Shown here piece after piece: positions 1 through 7,596 of a DNA stretch of 52,607 nucleotides. A program made the translations under genes and the position numbers. Position 1 is the first letter of the stretch; every line of letters begins with the position of its first letter. Source of the DNA: Planctomycetaceae bacterium (lineage in GTDB: Bacteria > Planctomycetota > Planctomycetia > Pirellulales > UBA7805). The notes under the pieces were generated by a model. That model saw only the letters and a program-made list of their open reading frames with translations. It searched no databases and was not told where the DNA came from. The DNA lies in NCBI GenBank assembly GCA_902630355.1, contig CACOUL010000014.1:1-52607 (forward strand), given 5' to 3'.

Positions 1-198
1 ATTGAAATGTTTAAGACCCGTATTATGGCCATGGCAGAAAATGCCGAATACCGCGATAAATTCGAAACGTGGGCGATGAGCATCCAAAACGAGGATGGAA
101 GTTTCAGTAATGACGAATCCGGAGTGGGCCCTGCCTTTGCCACTTCCTGGATGGCGTCGCTGCTTGCCGCAGGCCGCTTTGAAAATCTGCTTCCGTGA
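1..198 (+). CDS. C-terminal fragment of a prenyltransferase/squalene-cyclase-like toroid protein
   Basis: The frame is open from the first base through the ATG at 7, so this is the 3' end of a gene that begins outside the window; it stops with TGA at 196-198. The visible ~65 residues contain WAMSIQNEDGSFS followed by GPAFATSWMASLLAAG. The Q-N-x-D-G-S-F pattern after a Trp resembles the QW-type repeats of prenyltransferase/terpene-cyclase alpha-alpha toroids. With one repeat visible the family call is tentative and no catalytic residue can be assessed. It could equally be another toroid or glycoside-hydrolase-like fold. Confidence 0.5.
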   Translation: MEMFKTRIMAMAENAEYRDKFETWAMSIQNEDGSFSNDESGVGPAFATSWMASLLAAGRFENLLP

Positions 199-275
199 GT
201 TACGATCTCGGCGGCGGAATCCTCCTACCAGAATAGATCGCTTTCCGCCCAGCATTTTGCAAGAGAGAGGCTTAC

Positions 276-773
276 ATGCGGCACCGTTATCTCACGCTGA
301 TCTGGTTGCTCTCTGTGGCCACGTTACCCTTTTCCGGCTGTAGTTGTTCGGGCGTTTCGTCTCAGAACAACTATGCGGAAAACATTAGCGATTTAGGAGG
401 AAAGGCTGAGCTTAAAATTGATCTTTCGGGTAGCGATGTGACCGACGACGACTTGAAGAGTATGGATTTCCCCGACAGCCTGGTGGAAATCAATCTTGCG
501 AATACGGCCATCTCAGACGAGGGTGTCGAAGAACTGAAGAGGGCCAACAATCTGAACTCGGTGATCCTTGCGCACACGAAAATCACAGAAAAATCGATCG
601 ATCACCTCAAAGAAATGCCTAATCTCCGCTCGGCCAATATTGCCAACAAAAACATTCCCTTTGAAAGCATGACGGAATTCACAAAACATCTGAACCGCAA
701 GCTTCCCACCGCCGAGCAGCTCGACGACTATGAGACAAGCGTCTACGGTCCGCCGCCCGACGCATCGCAATAA
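276..773 (+). CDS. Small leucine-rich-repeat lipoprotein
   Basis: This 165-residue protein has a short N-terminal hydrophobic stretch ending in the lipobox-like FSGC (Cys at about residue 22), so it is probably a lipoprotein. Residues about 45-135 form three to four LRR-type units (for example DSLVEINLANTAISDEGVEEL and NLRSANIANKNI), similar to the 'leucine rich repeat, ribonuclease inhibitor-like' repeats common in planctomycetes. The ATG at 276 is preceded by the purine-rich GAGAGAGG at about 262-269, a good ribosome binding site. It stands alone between the upstream fragment and the convergent sulfotransferase gene. Its likely role is protein-protein binding outside the cytoplasm; no partner can be named. 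Confidence 0.65.
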   Translation: MRHRYLTLIWLLSVATLPFSGCSCSGVSSQNNYAENISDLGGKAELKIDLSGSDVTDDDLKSMDFPDSLVEINLANTAISDEGVEELKRANNLNSVILAHTKITEKSIDHLKEMPNLRSANIANKNIPFESMTEFTKHLNRKLPTAEQLDDYETSVYGPPPDASQ

Positions 774-818
774 GTGTCTCCTCTGGCAATTCAGGTCATT
801 ACGACAACTTCAATGCTT

Positions 819-2219
819 TCAGCCCTCCGAGTCTGAAAACAGCTGTGGGTACCGCCTCCACCGCCCTACGGACGAGCGATAGATCTCTTCTTTCACCTGC
901 TGATTGCTGGCCGTAAGTGTCGTGCGCGAGGACAGATCGAACTTCAGGCACCGCTCTTCCCAAAAGAGCCCCAGAAAATCGAGCATGCGCGTCACTTGCT
1001 CCCTCGGTTGCGCAACCAACTGTTCATACTCCCACTCGAGAATGGGCAGCGAGAGCACCTGCTGCCAGTGCCGCATGAGCCGCGTGTAGAGCTGCTCATA
1101 GTGCAACACGTGCTCGATATTGCCGGCCCACGGCGCGCCGGTTTGGAACTGCTGAAAGAAACAGGAAACCGCCACATCGCGGCGGTCGCGGCGACACCAG
1201 ATGACGCGAGCCTGCGGCAACAACGAGGCGAGGGCATCGAGGTGCAAAAAGTTGCCGAGTTGTTTGTCGGTGATTCGCAGATGGTTCCCATCGATCCCTC
1301 GGTAGACCGCCAGAAGTTGCTCGCTCACTTGATTGACCAACGGCTCGGCAGTCAGGTCGAGGGGAACGAATCGCTCGATCAGGCGGCACTCCCCGAGTGG
1401 GCCGACGTGCGGGTGCTCTCCCAGGATTGCCTCGGTCAGCGAGGTACCGGAGCGGGGCATGCCGAGAATAAAAATCGGCCGCGAGGTATCACCACCGGCA
1501 CGCGCGAGCCGTGCGATCCCGGCGGGCGACGTACTGCCAATACGGGCTTCAATAAGTGCTTCCGCCGCTTTGGGATCGTAGCTCGAGGGTGCCAATGCAT
1601 GGGCCCGCTCGCCAAAATCAAGAGCCTCGTCATAACGGCCCTCCGCATCGAGCAATCGTGCCAAGAGCAAACCCGCCTCATGGCGGATACCGACGGGCAC
1701 AAGGGAATCTTCCACTAACGCTGCCAGCCGCGTGATCGCTTCGGCCGTGCGACCCACACGTGACGCAACGAGTCCAAAAGCACAGATCACCAAGGGATCT
1801 TCTTTGGCAAGGAGCGGATCGACGATTTCTATCGCTTCGTTGTACTTGCCCTCGAGATAAAGCATTCGCACCAGCAGATGGGTTGCCTGATGCCAATTGG
1901 GATGGGCTGACCGTAACTCCTCGAGTCTGCCTCGAGCGGCAGCAAAGTCACCATCCGCTTGAAAACCGAGCGCCAGACAAAAAGATATCATCGGATGGGC
2001 CGGGCCTGCCTCTTTGATTTTCCTGAGCAAACTCCGCCCCTCGCGCACATCGCCGTAAGTGAGCAGCACGTTGCACCAGGCGAGTGCGATTTTCTCATCC
2101 GCCACATCTTGCGCAACCGCCTCGCGGAGGATCGCTTCGGCCTCTGGCCAGCGGCCCTCGGCTAGCAGGTGCTCGGCTCGTTGCAGGACAGAGACGTTGG
2201 AATCCATGCTTCGATTCAC
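819..2219 (-). CDS. TPR-sulfotransferase
   Basis: The 466-residue product has an N-terminal TPR array (about residues 10-230) followed by a sulfotransferase domain. The PAPS-binding P-loop-like motif FILGMPRSGTS is at about residues 248-260, and the 3'-phosphate-binding motif RVIWCRRDRRDVAVSCFF lies about 100 residues later. Such enzymes transfer sulfate from PAPS to a hydroxyl on sugar or protein; the acceptor is unknown. The C-terminus (TLTASNQQVKEEIYRSSVGRW) matches the same segment of the two plus-strand sulfotransferases at 34862 and 36843. The gene begins with GTG at 2219, one base after the TAG of the HTTM gene, or with ATG at 2207. That tight spacing indicates co-transcription and translational coupling with HTTM. 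Confidence 0.85.
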   Translation of the reverse strand: MNRSMDSNVSVLQRAEHLLAEGRWPEAEAILREAVAQDVADEKIALAWCNVLLTYGDVREGRSLLRKIKEAGPAHPMISFCLALGFQADGDFAAARGRLEELRSAHPNWHQATHLLVRMLYLEGKYNEAIEIVDPLLAKEDPLVICAFGLVASRVGRTAEAITRLAALVEDSLVPVGIRHEAGLLLARLLDAEGRYDEALDFGERAHALAPSSYDPKAAEALIEARIGSTSPAGIARLARAGGDTSRPIFILGMPRSGTSLTEAILGEHPHVGPLGECRLIERFVPLDLTAEPLVNQVSEQLLAVYRGIDGNHLRITDKQLGNFLHLDALASLLPQARVIWCRRDRRDVAVSCFFQQFQTGAPWAGNIEHVLHYEQLYTRLMRHWQQVLSLPILEWEYEQLVAQPREQVTRMLDFLGLFWEERCLKFDLSSRTTLTASNQQVKEEIYRSSVGRWRRYPQLFSDSEG

Positions 2220-2220
2220 A

Positions 2221-3801
2221 CTACGGGCGGCCCTGAGGAAGAGTTCGGGGACGACTCTGCGGCCGTCGCGGCGGTGCCGGCGGCAGTTGGACTTGTGAAT
2301 CGCGGCCCGGTAAAGCGACGCGCGAGACTAACTGCTTGGACACTTGATCAGCGCGAAACGGACGCTGCACATCGCGAATGGGAATATCGATGCGATAGAT
2401 ATTGATCCGCAGCGGATACTGCCAATCGCCAGCTTTTACCTGCGGCAGAATGTCCTGGTTAATGAAGTTGGTCCAGATCACAGGATTGGCCCGACCCGCC
2501 GCAAGGCGGACCCGCGTTAAACCGCGACGAATCTCCTTCACATCCGCCGGGCCGAAATCCAACGCGCCGTCTGCCGCGAAAGGATACAAAAAACCCTTCT
2601 TTCCCTCGCGATCCACCACCTCAAAAATGACGAACTGAACCCGCCGCACATATTTGCTCGGCACCAGATCATAGGGGCGATTGCCGGTGATCCTTGCCAT
2701 CCACTCAGCCGGTTGACGCAGCAAAGGGACCGGACCGCCGGCGGCCACAGAAATAAAATAAATTTGCGTGACGGCAAAGAGAAACAGGAAGGCGATCAAG
2801 AAATTTCTCGTTCGCGGCCGGGCGACTACCGCATCGTCTTCCACTCCCTCCTCCATCCCCTCGCCCGGTTGCTGCCCGCGACGAAAATAGTAGGCAAAGT
2901 CATCCCAGAACAAGAGCGAGGAGGCGATCATAATCTCGCTGAACCAGCCCACCCGCATCGAGAGGGCGATAAATATGTGAAACAGGAGTGCGGTAGTCAC
3001 AAAAAGCACTCTCAACCGCCGCGAAAGCAACGCCAGGGGAGCGGCCAACTGCCAAACGGTCGTCAGATAGGTGAGCCCCTCCAAAAGCGGCGGACTCGCT
3101 GCCATCCAAGACGCAGATGAGTACGTGAGAAACGGATGGGCAAATGTGAGTTCGAGTGCCGACCCGTCGAGCCAAACCGGATCAAAAAGCTTTGCTACTC
3201 CGGCGCTGAAGTAGATGAAAAGAAAATTGATTTGTGCAAGCCTCAGAGGCCAAACTAAATCGGTATCTCCCCAGTGCCCGTTAGACCAGTGCGGAAACCA
3301 ACGTTGCCACAGACTGTAGTGGCGGTCGGTGGTCATGAACATCAGATAAAAGCCCATCGAGTGATAGACCCAATCCGCACCATGTCCGACGAAAACCCCC
3401 CGCAATTCAAAGAAGTAAAAGAGCAATGCATAGTTAAAGACGGCCATCCAACGGGTCAGCCCACCGATCGCCACCAGCAGCAACACACCGATCCAAACGT
3501 AATAGAGTGCATTCACAACGCTTGGTGCATAGAGCGAATCGAAGGCCGTGCCGACCGATACGCCCCGGTTGGAATATAGAAGTCCCCACTTACCGTATTG
3601 GAACAGCAGATCGGTAAGGAGGATCAACGCATAGCCAATCCGAAAAAGAGCCTCTGCTCGTCCATCGGATTGCGTGAAAAAGAATGCCTGAAACTTCGCC
3701 TTACATGGTGCTAGCATAGGTGTCCCGTTATGACGCATTCCCCCGGGTGTGCCTAGCGAAGTTGTCCGGCCCCCGCAACTTGGAGTCACTGAATCTGACA
3801 T
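2221..3801 (-). CDS. HTTM-domain membrane protein (vitamin K-dependent gamma-carboxylase-like)
   Basis: The protein is up to 526 residues. It contains a multi-pass membrane region beginning FFFTQSDGRAEALFRIGYALILLTDL and including FELRGVFVGHGADWVYHSMGFYL and the long hydrophobic stretches typical of the HTTM (horizontally transferred transmembrane) domain. That domain is related to vitamin K-dependent gamma-carboxylase and is widespread in planctomycetes and bacteroidetes. The C-terminal ~170 residues form a soluble domain. Start choice is uncertain: the ATG at 3801 gives about 28 polar residues before the conserved part, and ATGs at 3738 and 3717 are also possible. It is the first gene of a minus-strand pair with the TPR-sulfotransferase, and it is divergent from the PEP-CTERM cluster. 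Enzymatic activity is not established. Confidence 0.8.
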   Translation of the reverse strand: MSDSVTPSCGGRTTSLGTPGGMRHNGTPMLAPCKAKFQAFFFTQSDGRAEALFRIGYALILLTDLLFQYGKWGLLYSNRGVSVGTAFDSLYAPSVVNALYYVWIGVLLLVAIGGLTRWMAVFNYALLFYFFELRGVFVGHGADWVYHSMGFYLMFMTTDRHYSLWQRWFPHWSNGHWGDTDLVWPLRLAQINFLFIYFSAGVAKLFDPVWLDGSALELTFAHPFLTYSSASWMAASPPLLEGLTYLTTVWQLAAPLALLSRRLRVLFVTTALLFHIFIALSMRVGWFSEIMIASSLLFWDDFAYYFRRGQQPGEGMEEGVEDDAVVARPRTRNFLIAFLFLFAVTQIYFISVAAGGPVPLLRQPAEWMARITGNRPYDLVPSKYVRRVQFVIFEVVDREGKKGFLYPFAADGALDFGPADVKEIRRGLTRVRLAAGRANPVIWTNFINQDILPQVKAGDWQYPLRINIYRIDIPIRDVQRPFRADQVSKQLVSRVALPGRDSQVQLPPAPPRRPQSRPRTLPQGRP

Positions 3802-3957
3802 CAGAATGCCCTGATCCGCCCGGTGCAGATCCCAAAATCTTACGGGACCACCAGAAAACCCATTAGACTATCTAAATTATTTATAAGTGTAAGTCTTTTC
3901 ATACCAGCACCTTACGTATCTATATCCGCTGATTTTAAAAAATCCGGTACAAAATGC

Positions 3958-3986
3958 TTGCAAAAATTGGCTGTGTCCCGTTTAAT
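3958..3986 (+). promoter_or_regulatory. Sigma70-type promoter of first PEP-CTERM gene
   Basis: TTGCAA (3958-3963) and TTTAAT (3981-3986) are separated by exactly 17 bases. The same two hexamers with the same 17-base spacing occur upstream of the third PEP-CTERM gene (6304-6332), while the spacer sequence has diverged. Conservation of the elements but not the spacer is what a promoter would show. Transcription would start near 3993, giving a leader of about 220 bases. Confidence 0.65.
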
Positions 3987-4076
3987 AGGCCTCAGTAACA
4001 GAGGTTAGGTCCCATCCGGTCCAAGGTCCAGTTAATGAAATCAGGGGTTATGAAAGAGATGATTCGGTTCCGAAAG

Positions 4077-4127
4077 AAAGCGTCTGTAGCTGCGTAACAC
4101 CGTGTGGTGGCTATAGGCGCTTTTTTT
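4077..4127 (+). promoter_or_regulatory. Conserved terminator-like leader hairpin (candidate attenuator), copy 1
   Basis: AAAGCGTCTGTAGC (4077-4090) pairs over 14 consecutive positions, including GU pairs, with GCTATAGGCGCTTT (4110-4123). An inner CACC/GGTG helix sits in the loop and a T tract runs to 4127. This has the form of an intrinsic terminator placed between promoter and start codon. The equivalent hairpin at 6415-6465 keeps the stem despite base changes. It may act as an attenuator, a 5'-processing or stability element, or the end of a short leader RNA. I do not recognise a known riboswitch class. Confidence 0.6.
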
Positions 4128-4199
4128 CGTTGACCCAACCCAATAGGTTGCGAAAAGAAGATTGGTTTTATTGACAGTTTTGGAATCGTTTTTATTTCG

Positions 4200-4204
4200 A
4201 GGAG
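4200..4204 (+). promoter_or_regulatory. Ribosome binding site that favours the ATG at 4214
   Basis: AGGAG lies only 3 bases before the ATG at 4208 but 9 bases before the ATG at 4214. In the third paralogue the first position is GTG with the same spacing, and the second paralogue begins at the residue equivalent to 4214. The downstream ATG is therefore preferred. Confidence 0.6.
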
Positions 4205-4213
4205 CCAATGAAC

Positions 4214-5116
4214 ATGGTTACTGAAAACAAACTTGGTAAGCTCAGCAAAAAGTTTTGCGCTTACTCGGCAGCGGCTGGTGCTGCTGCAACTGCCGGTCTG
4301 GCGGGCGATGCCCAAGCCGCTCCGGTGATCTACGACACAGAAGCGAACCCGATTCAGGTTCACAGTAGCTTCAACACTCTGCCCAATGGTCAGAACCAAG
4401 CTGCGATCGATCCGACGGCCTTGAGTGCCAGTGCCACGAGTGCATCGACTACAGCAACTGCTGCTGGTCTGCTCGGTCACGCCACCGGTGCTGCCGATAA
4501 CGCGGGAATCACCAACGGCCAGCTCGCTGGCACGGTTTACTTCCGTTACGAAATTTTCGCCGAGCCCAGTGCAACTTGGGGCAAGAGCGGAACCCAATTT
4601 GGTGTTCTCACCGGTGCCGGTAACGGCCTGTATGCCGATGAGACTGGTCACTCCCAGCGACCTGCTGGTGAAGGTGGCACGATCGGTTTTGTGGAAGGCG
4701 ACGTGATTGGCGATGGTGACAACCTGCTCACCGCCGACAGCGTCACGAGCGACCCGATTACCGCTGCCTACTCGATGGGCCCCGGTGCGGCCGTTCAAGC
4801 CGACCTTGACGGCTTTGGTGGTTTCGCCACTGGTAGCCATTACAACATCATCGGAACCGATGATCGCTTCCTCGGCTTCAGCTTCAACAATCGCAATGGT
4901 TTCGTGAAGATCAACTTCAACGCTGGTCAACGTAACCGTTTTGATATTCTCGGTTGGGGTCTTGAAAGTGATCCGTTTGTGCCGATCACAGCTACGCTGA
5001 CTGCCACTGGTGGTTCCCCTGGTAGCGGTGGTGCCGTGCCTGAGCCGGCTACCCTCGCAATGCTCGCCATCGGTGGAGCTGGTCTGGTGGCCCTGCGTCG
5101 CAGACGCAACAAGTAA
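4214..5116 (+). CDS. PEP-CTERM surface protein, paralogue 1
   Basis: This 300-residue exported protein ends with VPEPATLAMLAIGGAGLVALRRRRNK: the Pro-Glu-Pro motif, a hydrophobic helix and a basic tail. These are the PEP-CTERM signal recognised by exosortase/archaeosortase systems. The N-terminus has a Lys-rich segment and an Ala/Gly-rich hydrophobic stretch ending in AQA before APVIYD, a likely signal-peptidase site. The body is unknown but shared across the three paralogues: AGTVYFRYEIFAEPSATWGKSGTQFGVLTG, GDVIGDGDNL and a final WGL-SDPFVPI strand, suggesting a beta-rich domain. The start at 4214 rests on RBS spacing and alignment with paralogue 2. No exosortase gene is in the window. Its likely role is a surface or matrix component. 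Confidence 0.85.
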   Translation: MVTENKLGKLSKKFCAYSAAAGAAATAGLAGDAQAAPVIYDTEANPIQVHSSFNTLPNGQNQAAIDPTALSASATSASTTATAAGLLGHATGAADNAGITNGQLAGTVYFRYEIFAEPSATWGKSGTQFGVLTGAGNGLYADETGHSQRPAGEGGTIGFVEGDVIGDGDNLLTADSVTSDPITAAYSMGPGAAVQADLDGFGGFATGSHYNIIGTDDRFLGFSFNNRNGFVKINFNAGQRNRFDILGWGLESDPFVPITATLTATGGSPGSGGAVPEPATLAMLAIGGAGLVALRRRRNK

Positions 5117-5153
5117 GGCCACTAAAGGTCTTAGATTCCAGACTGTTCATGAC

Positions 5154-5193
5154 GGCGGATGTCAGGCTTGTTCCTGGCATCCGCCTTTTTTTT
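5154..5193 (+). terminator. Intrinsic terminator between PEP-CTERM genes 1 and 2
   Basis: A perfect 13-pair stem (GGCGGATGTCAGG, 5154-5166, with CCTGGCATCCGCC, 5173-5185, one GU pair) has a 6-base loop and eight Ts (5186-5193). It is a strong rho-independent terminator, although gene 2 starts only 14 bases later. Gene 2 is thus probably expressed by partial read-through, or this element sets the ratio of the two products. Confidence 0.85.
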
Positions 5194-5206
5194 GGGGCGA
5201 CTCAAT

Positions 5207-6100
5207 ATGATGACTGAAGACAAAGTTGGCAGACTCGGCAAAAGGGTTTGCGCTTACTCGGCAGTCGCGGCCGCTGCTGCCACGGCCTCTCTGGCGGGAG
5301 ATGGTCAAGCCGCTCCGGTAATCTACGATACAGAAGCTTACCCGATTGAGGTTCACAGTAGCTTCAACACGCTGCCCAATGGTCAGAACATGGCAGCGAT
5401 TAATCCAATGGCGCTCAGCGGCAGTGCAATGGGTTCGACCACAACTCCCACTGCAGCCGGACTCCTTGGTGCTGCGACCGGTGCGACCGATAATTCGGGG
5501 ATTACCAATGCGCAGTTGGCGGGCACGGTCTACTTCCGCTATGAGATATTCTCTGAACCGAGCGCCACATGGGGCAAGAGTGGAACGCAATTCGGCGTAC
5601 TCACCGGTACCGGCAATGGCCTTTATGCGGTGAGTGACGGGGCATCGACGCGTCCGGGGCCCGGATCCCCCGGTGATTATGGTTTCGTTGAAGGCGACGT
5701 CATTGGTGACAATGACAATCTGATCGCCAGCAATACCGTTGGTGCCGATACGATTACGCAGGCCTATAGCATGGGTCCGGGCGCCGCAGTCCAGGCCGAT
5801 ATCGACGGGTTTGGTGCATTTGCAACCGGCAGTTCCTATTCAATTGTGACGGGAGTAAAGTATTTGGGATTCCAACTGAATAGTCGAAACGGATTTGTGA
5901 AGATGCAGCCGTATACCGGTCAGCGCAATCATTTGCAAATCCTCGGTTGGGGACTGCAAAAAGACCCGTTTGTCCCGATCATCGCTTCGCTGAATCAGCA
6001 CGTCGATCCTGGCTGGGTACCCGAACCGGCTTCCATCGGGATGTTGGTAGTTGGCGCAGCGGGCCTGGTGGCCCTGCGTCGGAGACGCAACAAGCAGTAA
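5207..6100 (+). CDS. PEP-CTERM surface protein, paralogue 2
   Basis: This 297-residue paralogue has the same layout: basic N-terminus, Ala-rich signal ending GQA before APVIYD, the shared body (AGTVYFRYEIFSEPSATWGKS, GDVIGDNDNL) and the C-terminal signal VPEPASIGMLVVGAAGLVALRRRRNKQ. It is more divergent from paralogues 1 and 3 than they are from each other. The start is ATG 5207; an upstream in-frame extension to 5159 would be translated through the terminator stem and is rejected. It lacks its own copy of the TTGCAA/TTTAAT promoter and leader hairpin, so it probably depends on read-through from gene 1. Confidence 0.82.
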   Translation: MMTEDKVGRLGKRVCAYSAVAAAAATASLAGDGQAAPVIYDTEAYPIEVHSSFNTLPNGQNMAAINPMALSGSAMGSTTTPTAAGLLGAATGATDNSGITNAQLAGTVYFRYEIFSEPSATWGKSGTQFGVLTGTGNGLYAVSDGASTRPGPGSPGDYGFVEGDVIGDNDNLIASNTVGADTITQAYSMGPGAAVQADIDGFGAFATGSSYSIVTGVKYLGFQLNSRNGFVKMQPYTGQRNHLQILGWGLQKDPFVPIIASLNQHVDPGWVPEPASIGMLVVGAAGLVALRRRRNKQ

Positions 6101-6303
6101 GGCCACCGAGGCTTCGACTGCAAGCGGTTGATCGCTGCGACTTTCAGTACGATGCCCCAACACAAACGGAAGCCGCCAAACCGATAGCCGAGCCACTGTG
6201 GGCGGGATAAACGCGTGTAAGTTCTTTAAATTAAGACCTTTACGTGCTAACATCCGAGAATATTCGCAGAGTATAAAAATATCTAAAAAACCTGGTAAAA
6301 CGC

Positions 6304-6332
6304 TTGCAAGAGGAGCACTTTCCCCTTTTAAT
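6304..6332 (+). promoter_or_regulatory. Sigma70-type promoter of third PEP-CTERM gene
   Basis: TTGCAA (6304-6309), a 17-base spacer and TTTAAT (6327-6332) match the promoter at 3958-3986 exactly in both hexamers and in spacing, with an unrelated spacer. Expected transcription start is near 6339, about 205 bases before the start codon. Confidence 0.65.
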
Positions 6333-6414
6333 AGGGGGGTCGGTTGTAGCTTCAACGCATGGGAATTCGTTAGTGAAATAGTTGGATGGGTCGCAAGATG
6401 GTCGTTCGCGAAAG

Positions 6415-6465
6415 AAAGCGCCTGTAGCTGTGTCGCCTCGTCGGCAGCTTTGGGCGCTTTTTTTT
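6415..6465 (+). promoter_or_regulatory. Conserved terminator-like leader hairpin (candidate attenuator), copy 2
   Basis: AAAGCGCCTGTAGCTG (6415-6430) pairs with CAGCTTTGGGCGCTTT (6445-6460) over 16 positions with a single U-U mismatch, followed by a T tract to 6465. Relative to copy 1, changes in the arms keep pairing (UG to CG, UA to UG), and the stem is two pairs longer at the top. It sits about 75 bases after the predicted transcript start and 80 bases before the start codon. Confidence 0.6.
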
Positions 6466-6543
6466 GTAGACCATTTTATTGGGGCACAAAAAAAAGACTG
6501 ACAGTTTTTTGGAATCGTTTTTTATTGCGAGGAGCCAGTGAAC

Positions 6544-7434
6544 ATGGTTACTGAAAACAAACTCGGTAAGCTCAGCAAAAAGTTTTGCGCTTACTCCGCT
6601 GCGGCTGGTGCTGCTGCGACTGCCGGTCTGGCGGGCGATGGTCAGGCCGCTCCGGTGATCTACGACACAGAAGCGAACCCGATCGTGGTTCACAGTAGCT
6701 TCAACACCCTGCCCAATGGACAGAACCAGGCTGCGATCGATCCGACAGCCTTGAGTGCTAGCGCAACCGACGCCTCGACGACGGCGACTGCCGCCGGTCT
6801 ACTCGGTTACGCTACCGGCGGTGCCGATAACTCGGGAATCACCAACAGCCAGCTCGCTGGCACGGTTTACTTCCGTTATGAAATTTTCGCCGAGCCTAGT
6901 GCGACTTGGGGTAAGAGCGGAACCCAATTTGGTGTTCTCACCGGTGCCGGCAATGGCCTATATGCCGATGAGACTGGTCACTCGCAACGCCCGGTTAACG
7001 GTTCCAGTGGTACCGCTGGGTTCGATGAGGGTGACGTGATCGGCGATGGCGACAACCTGCTGACCGCCGACAGCGTGACGACCGATCCGATTACCGCTGC
7101 CTACTCGATGGGCCCCGGTGCGGCCGTTCAAGCCGACATGCACGGATTTGGTGGCTTCGCTACCGGTAGCGAATACAACATCGTCAGCGGCATCAAGTAC
7201 CTTGGCTTCATGCTGGATAATCGCAATGGATTCGTGAAAGTCCACGAGCGGTTTAATGATCGCCGCAACAACTTCAAGATCCTAGGTTGGGGTCTTGAAA
7301 GTGATCCGTTTGTGCCGATCACGGCCACACTCACCTTCAGCAGCGGTGGTGCCGTGCCTGAGCCGGCTACCTTGGCAATGCTTGCCGTCGGTGGTGCTGG
7401 CCTGGTGGCCCTGCGTCGCAGGCGTAACAAATAA
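6544..7434 (+). CDS. PEP-CTERM surface protein, paralogue 3
   Basis: This 296-residue protein is very close to paralogue 1. The N-terminal ~60 residues are nearly identical (VTENKLGKLSKKFCAYS and the Ala-rich signal ending GQA), as are most of the body and the C-terminal signal VPEPATLAMLAVGGAGLVALRRRRNK. Differences cluster around residues 155-170 and 220-250 (HERFNDRRNNFKILGWGL). AGGAG at 6530-6534 is 3 bases from the in-frame GTG at 6538 but 9 bases from the ATG at 6544, which I take as the start. The gene has its own promoter and leader hairpin and ends at a strong terminator, so it is monocistronic. Confidence 0.85.
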   Translation: MVTENKLGKLSKKFCAYSAAAGAAATAGLAGDGQAAPVIYDTEANPIVVHSSFNTLPNGQNQAAIDPTALSASATDASTTATAAGLLGYATGGADNSGITNSQLAGTVYFRYEIFAEPSATWGKSGTQFGVLTGAGNGLYADETGHSQRPVNGSSGTAGFDEGDVIGDGDNLLTADSVTTDPITAAYSMGPGAAVQADMHGFGGFATGSEYNIVSGIKYLGFMLDNRNGFVKVHERFNDRRNNFKILGWGLESDPFVPITATLTFSSGGAVPEPATLAMLAVGGAGLVALRRRRNK

Positions 7435-7472
7435 AGGCCCCAACGGCCTTCGATTCCTATCTGTCAGTTTCT

Positions 7473-7510
7473 GACGGGTACCGAGCCACGCTCGGTACCC
7501 GTCTTTTTTT
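7473..7510 (+). terminator. Intrinsic terminator after PEP-CTERM gene 3
   Basis: A perfect 14-pair stem, GACGGGTACCGAGC (7473-7486) with GCTCGGTACCCGTC (7490-7503), has a 3-base loop and seven Ts (7504-7510). It separates the PEP-CTERM cluster from the following FG-GAP gene. Confidence 0.9.
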
Positions 7511-7596
7511 GCTCTTTTGCCCGCTCTCGGGCCCTTGGAGTATGATGGGGAAACCCGCACCGTCTCGCGGCAATCTCCCGACCGCACAAATCGCTC

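Larger units (their letters stand above)
3802..4213. other. Divergent intergenic region with PEP-CTERM promoter and leader
   Basis: This 412-base gap separates the HTTM gene (minus) from the first PEP-CTERM gene (plus). It holds a sigma70-type promoter at 3958-3986, a terminator-shaped leader hairpin at 4077-4127 and a ribosome binding site at 4200-4204. Blocks from about 3911 onward recur upstream of the third PEP-CTERM gene (about 6239-6543). A 61-codon ORF at 3823-4008 overlaps the promoter and has no coding character. Confidence 0.6.
6101..6543. other. Intergenic promoter/leader region of PEP-CTERM gene 3
   Basis: This 443-base gap contains a promoter (6304-6332), the second leader hairpin (6415-6465) and AGGAG at 6530-6534. 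From about 6239 on it is recognisably homologous to the region upstream of gene 1. No convincing terminator is visible after the gene 2 stop, and no further gene is supported. Confidence 0.55.

Noticed and set aside
996-1718. 240-codon plus-strand ORF opposite the TPR-sulfotransferase
   Set aside because: It is an antisense shadow of a gene with clear PAPS-binding motifs; no protein family character.
3823-4008. 61-codon ORF upstream of the PEP-CTERM genes
   Set aside because: It overlaps the promoter, has no family similarity and is not preserved in the homologous region before gene 3.
4077-4127. Leader hairpin as a c-di-GMP or other known riboswitch
   Set aside because: I could not match the conserved core of any riboswitch class I know, so only a generic attenuator-like call is made.
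3992-5122. 376-codon minus-strand ORF opposite PEP-CTERM gene 1
   Set aside because: It is a shadow ORF produced by the codon bias of the real gene; it recurs as fragments opposite genes 2 and 3 and spans the leader hairpin.
5159-5206. N-terminal extension of the second PEP-CTERM protein to 5159
   Set aside because: It runs through the terminator stem and T tract; the ATG at 5207 aligns with the start of the paralogues.
5114-5206. Read-through between PEP-CTERM genes 1 and 2, which share a frame
   Set aside because: The stop is TAA, followed by a strong intrinsic terminator and then a complete new signal peptide. The shared frame is coincidence.
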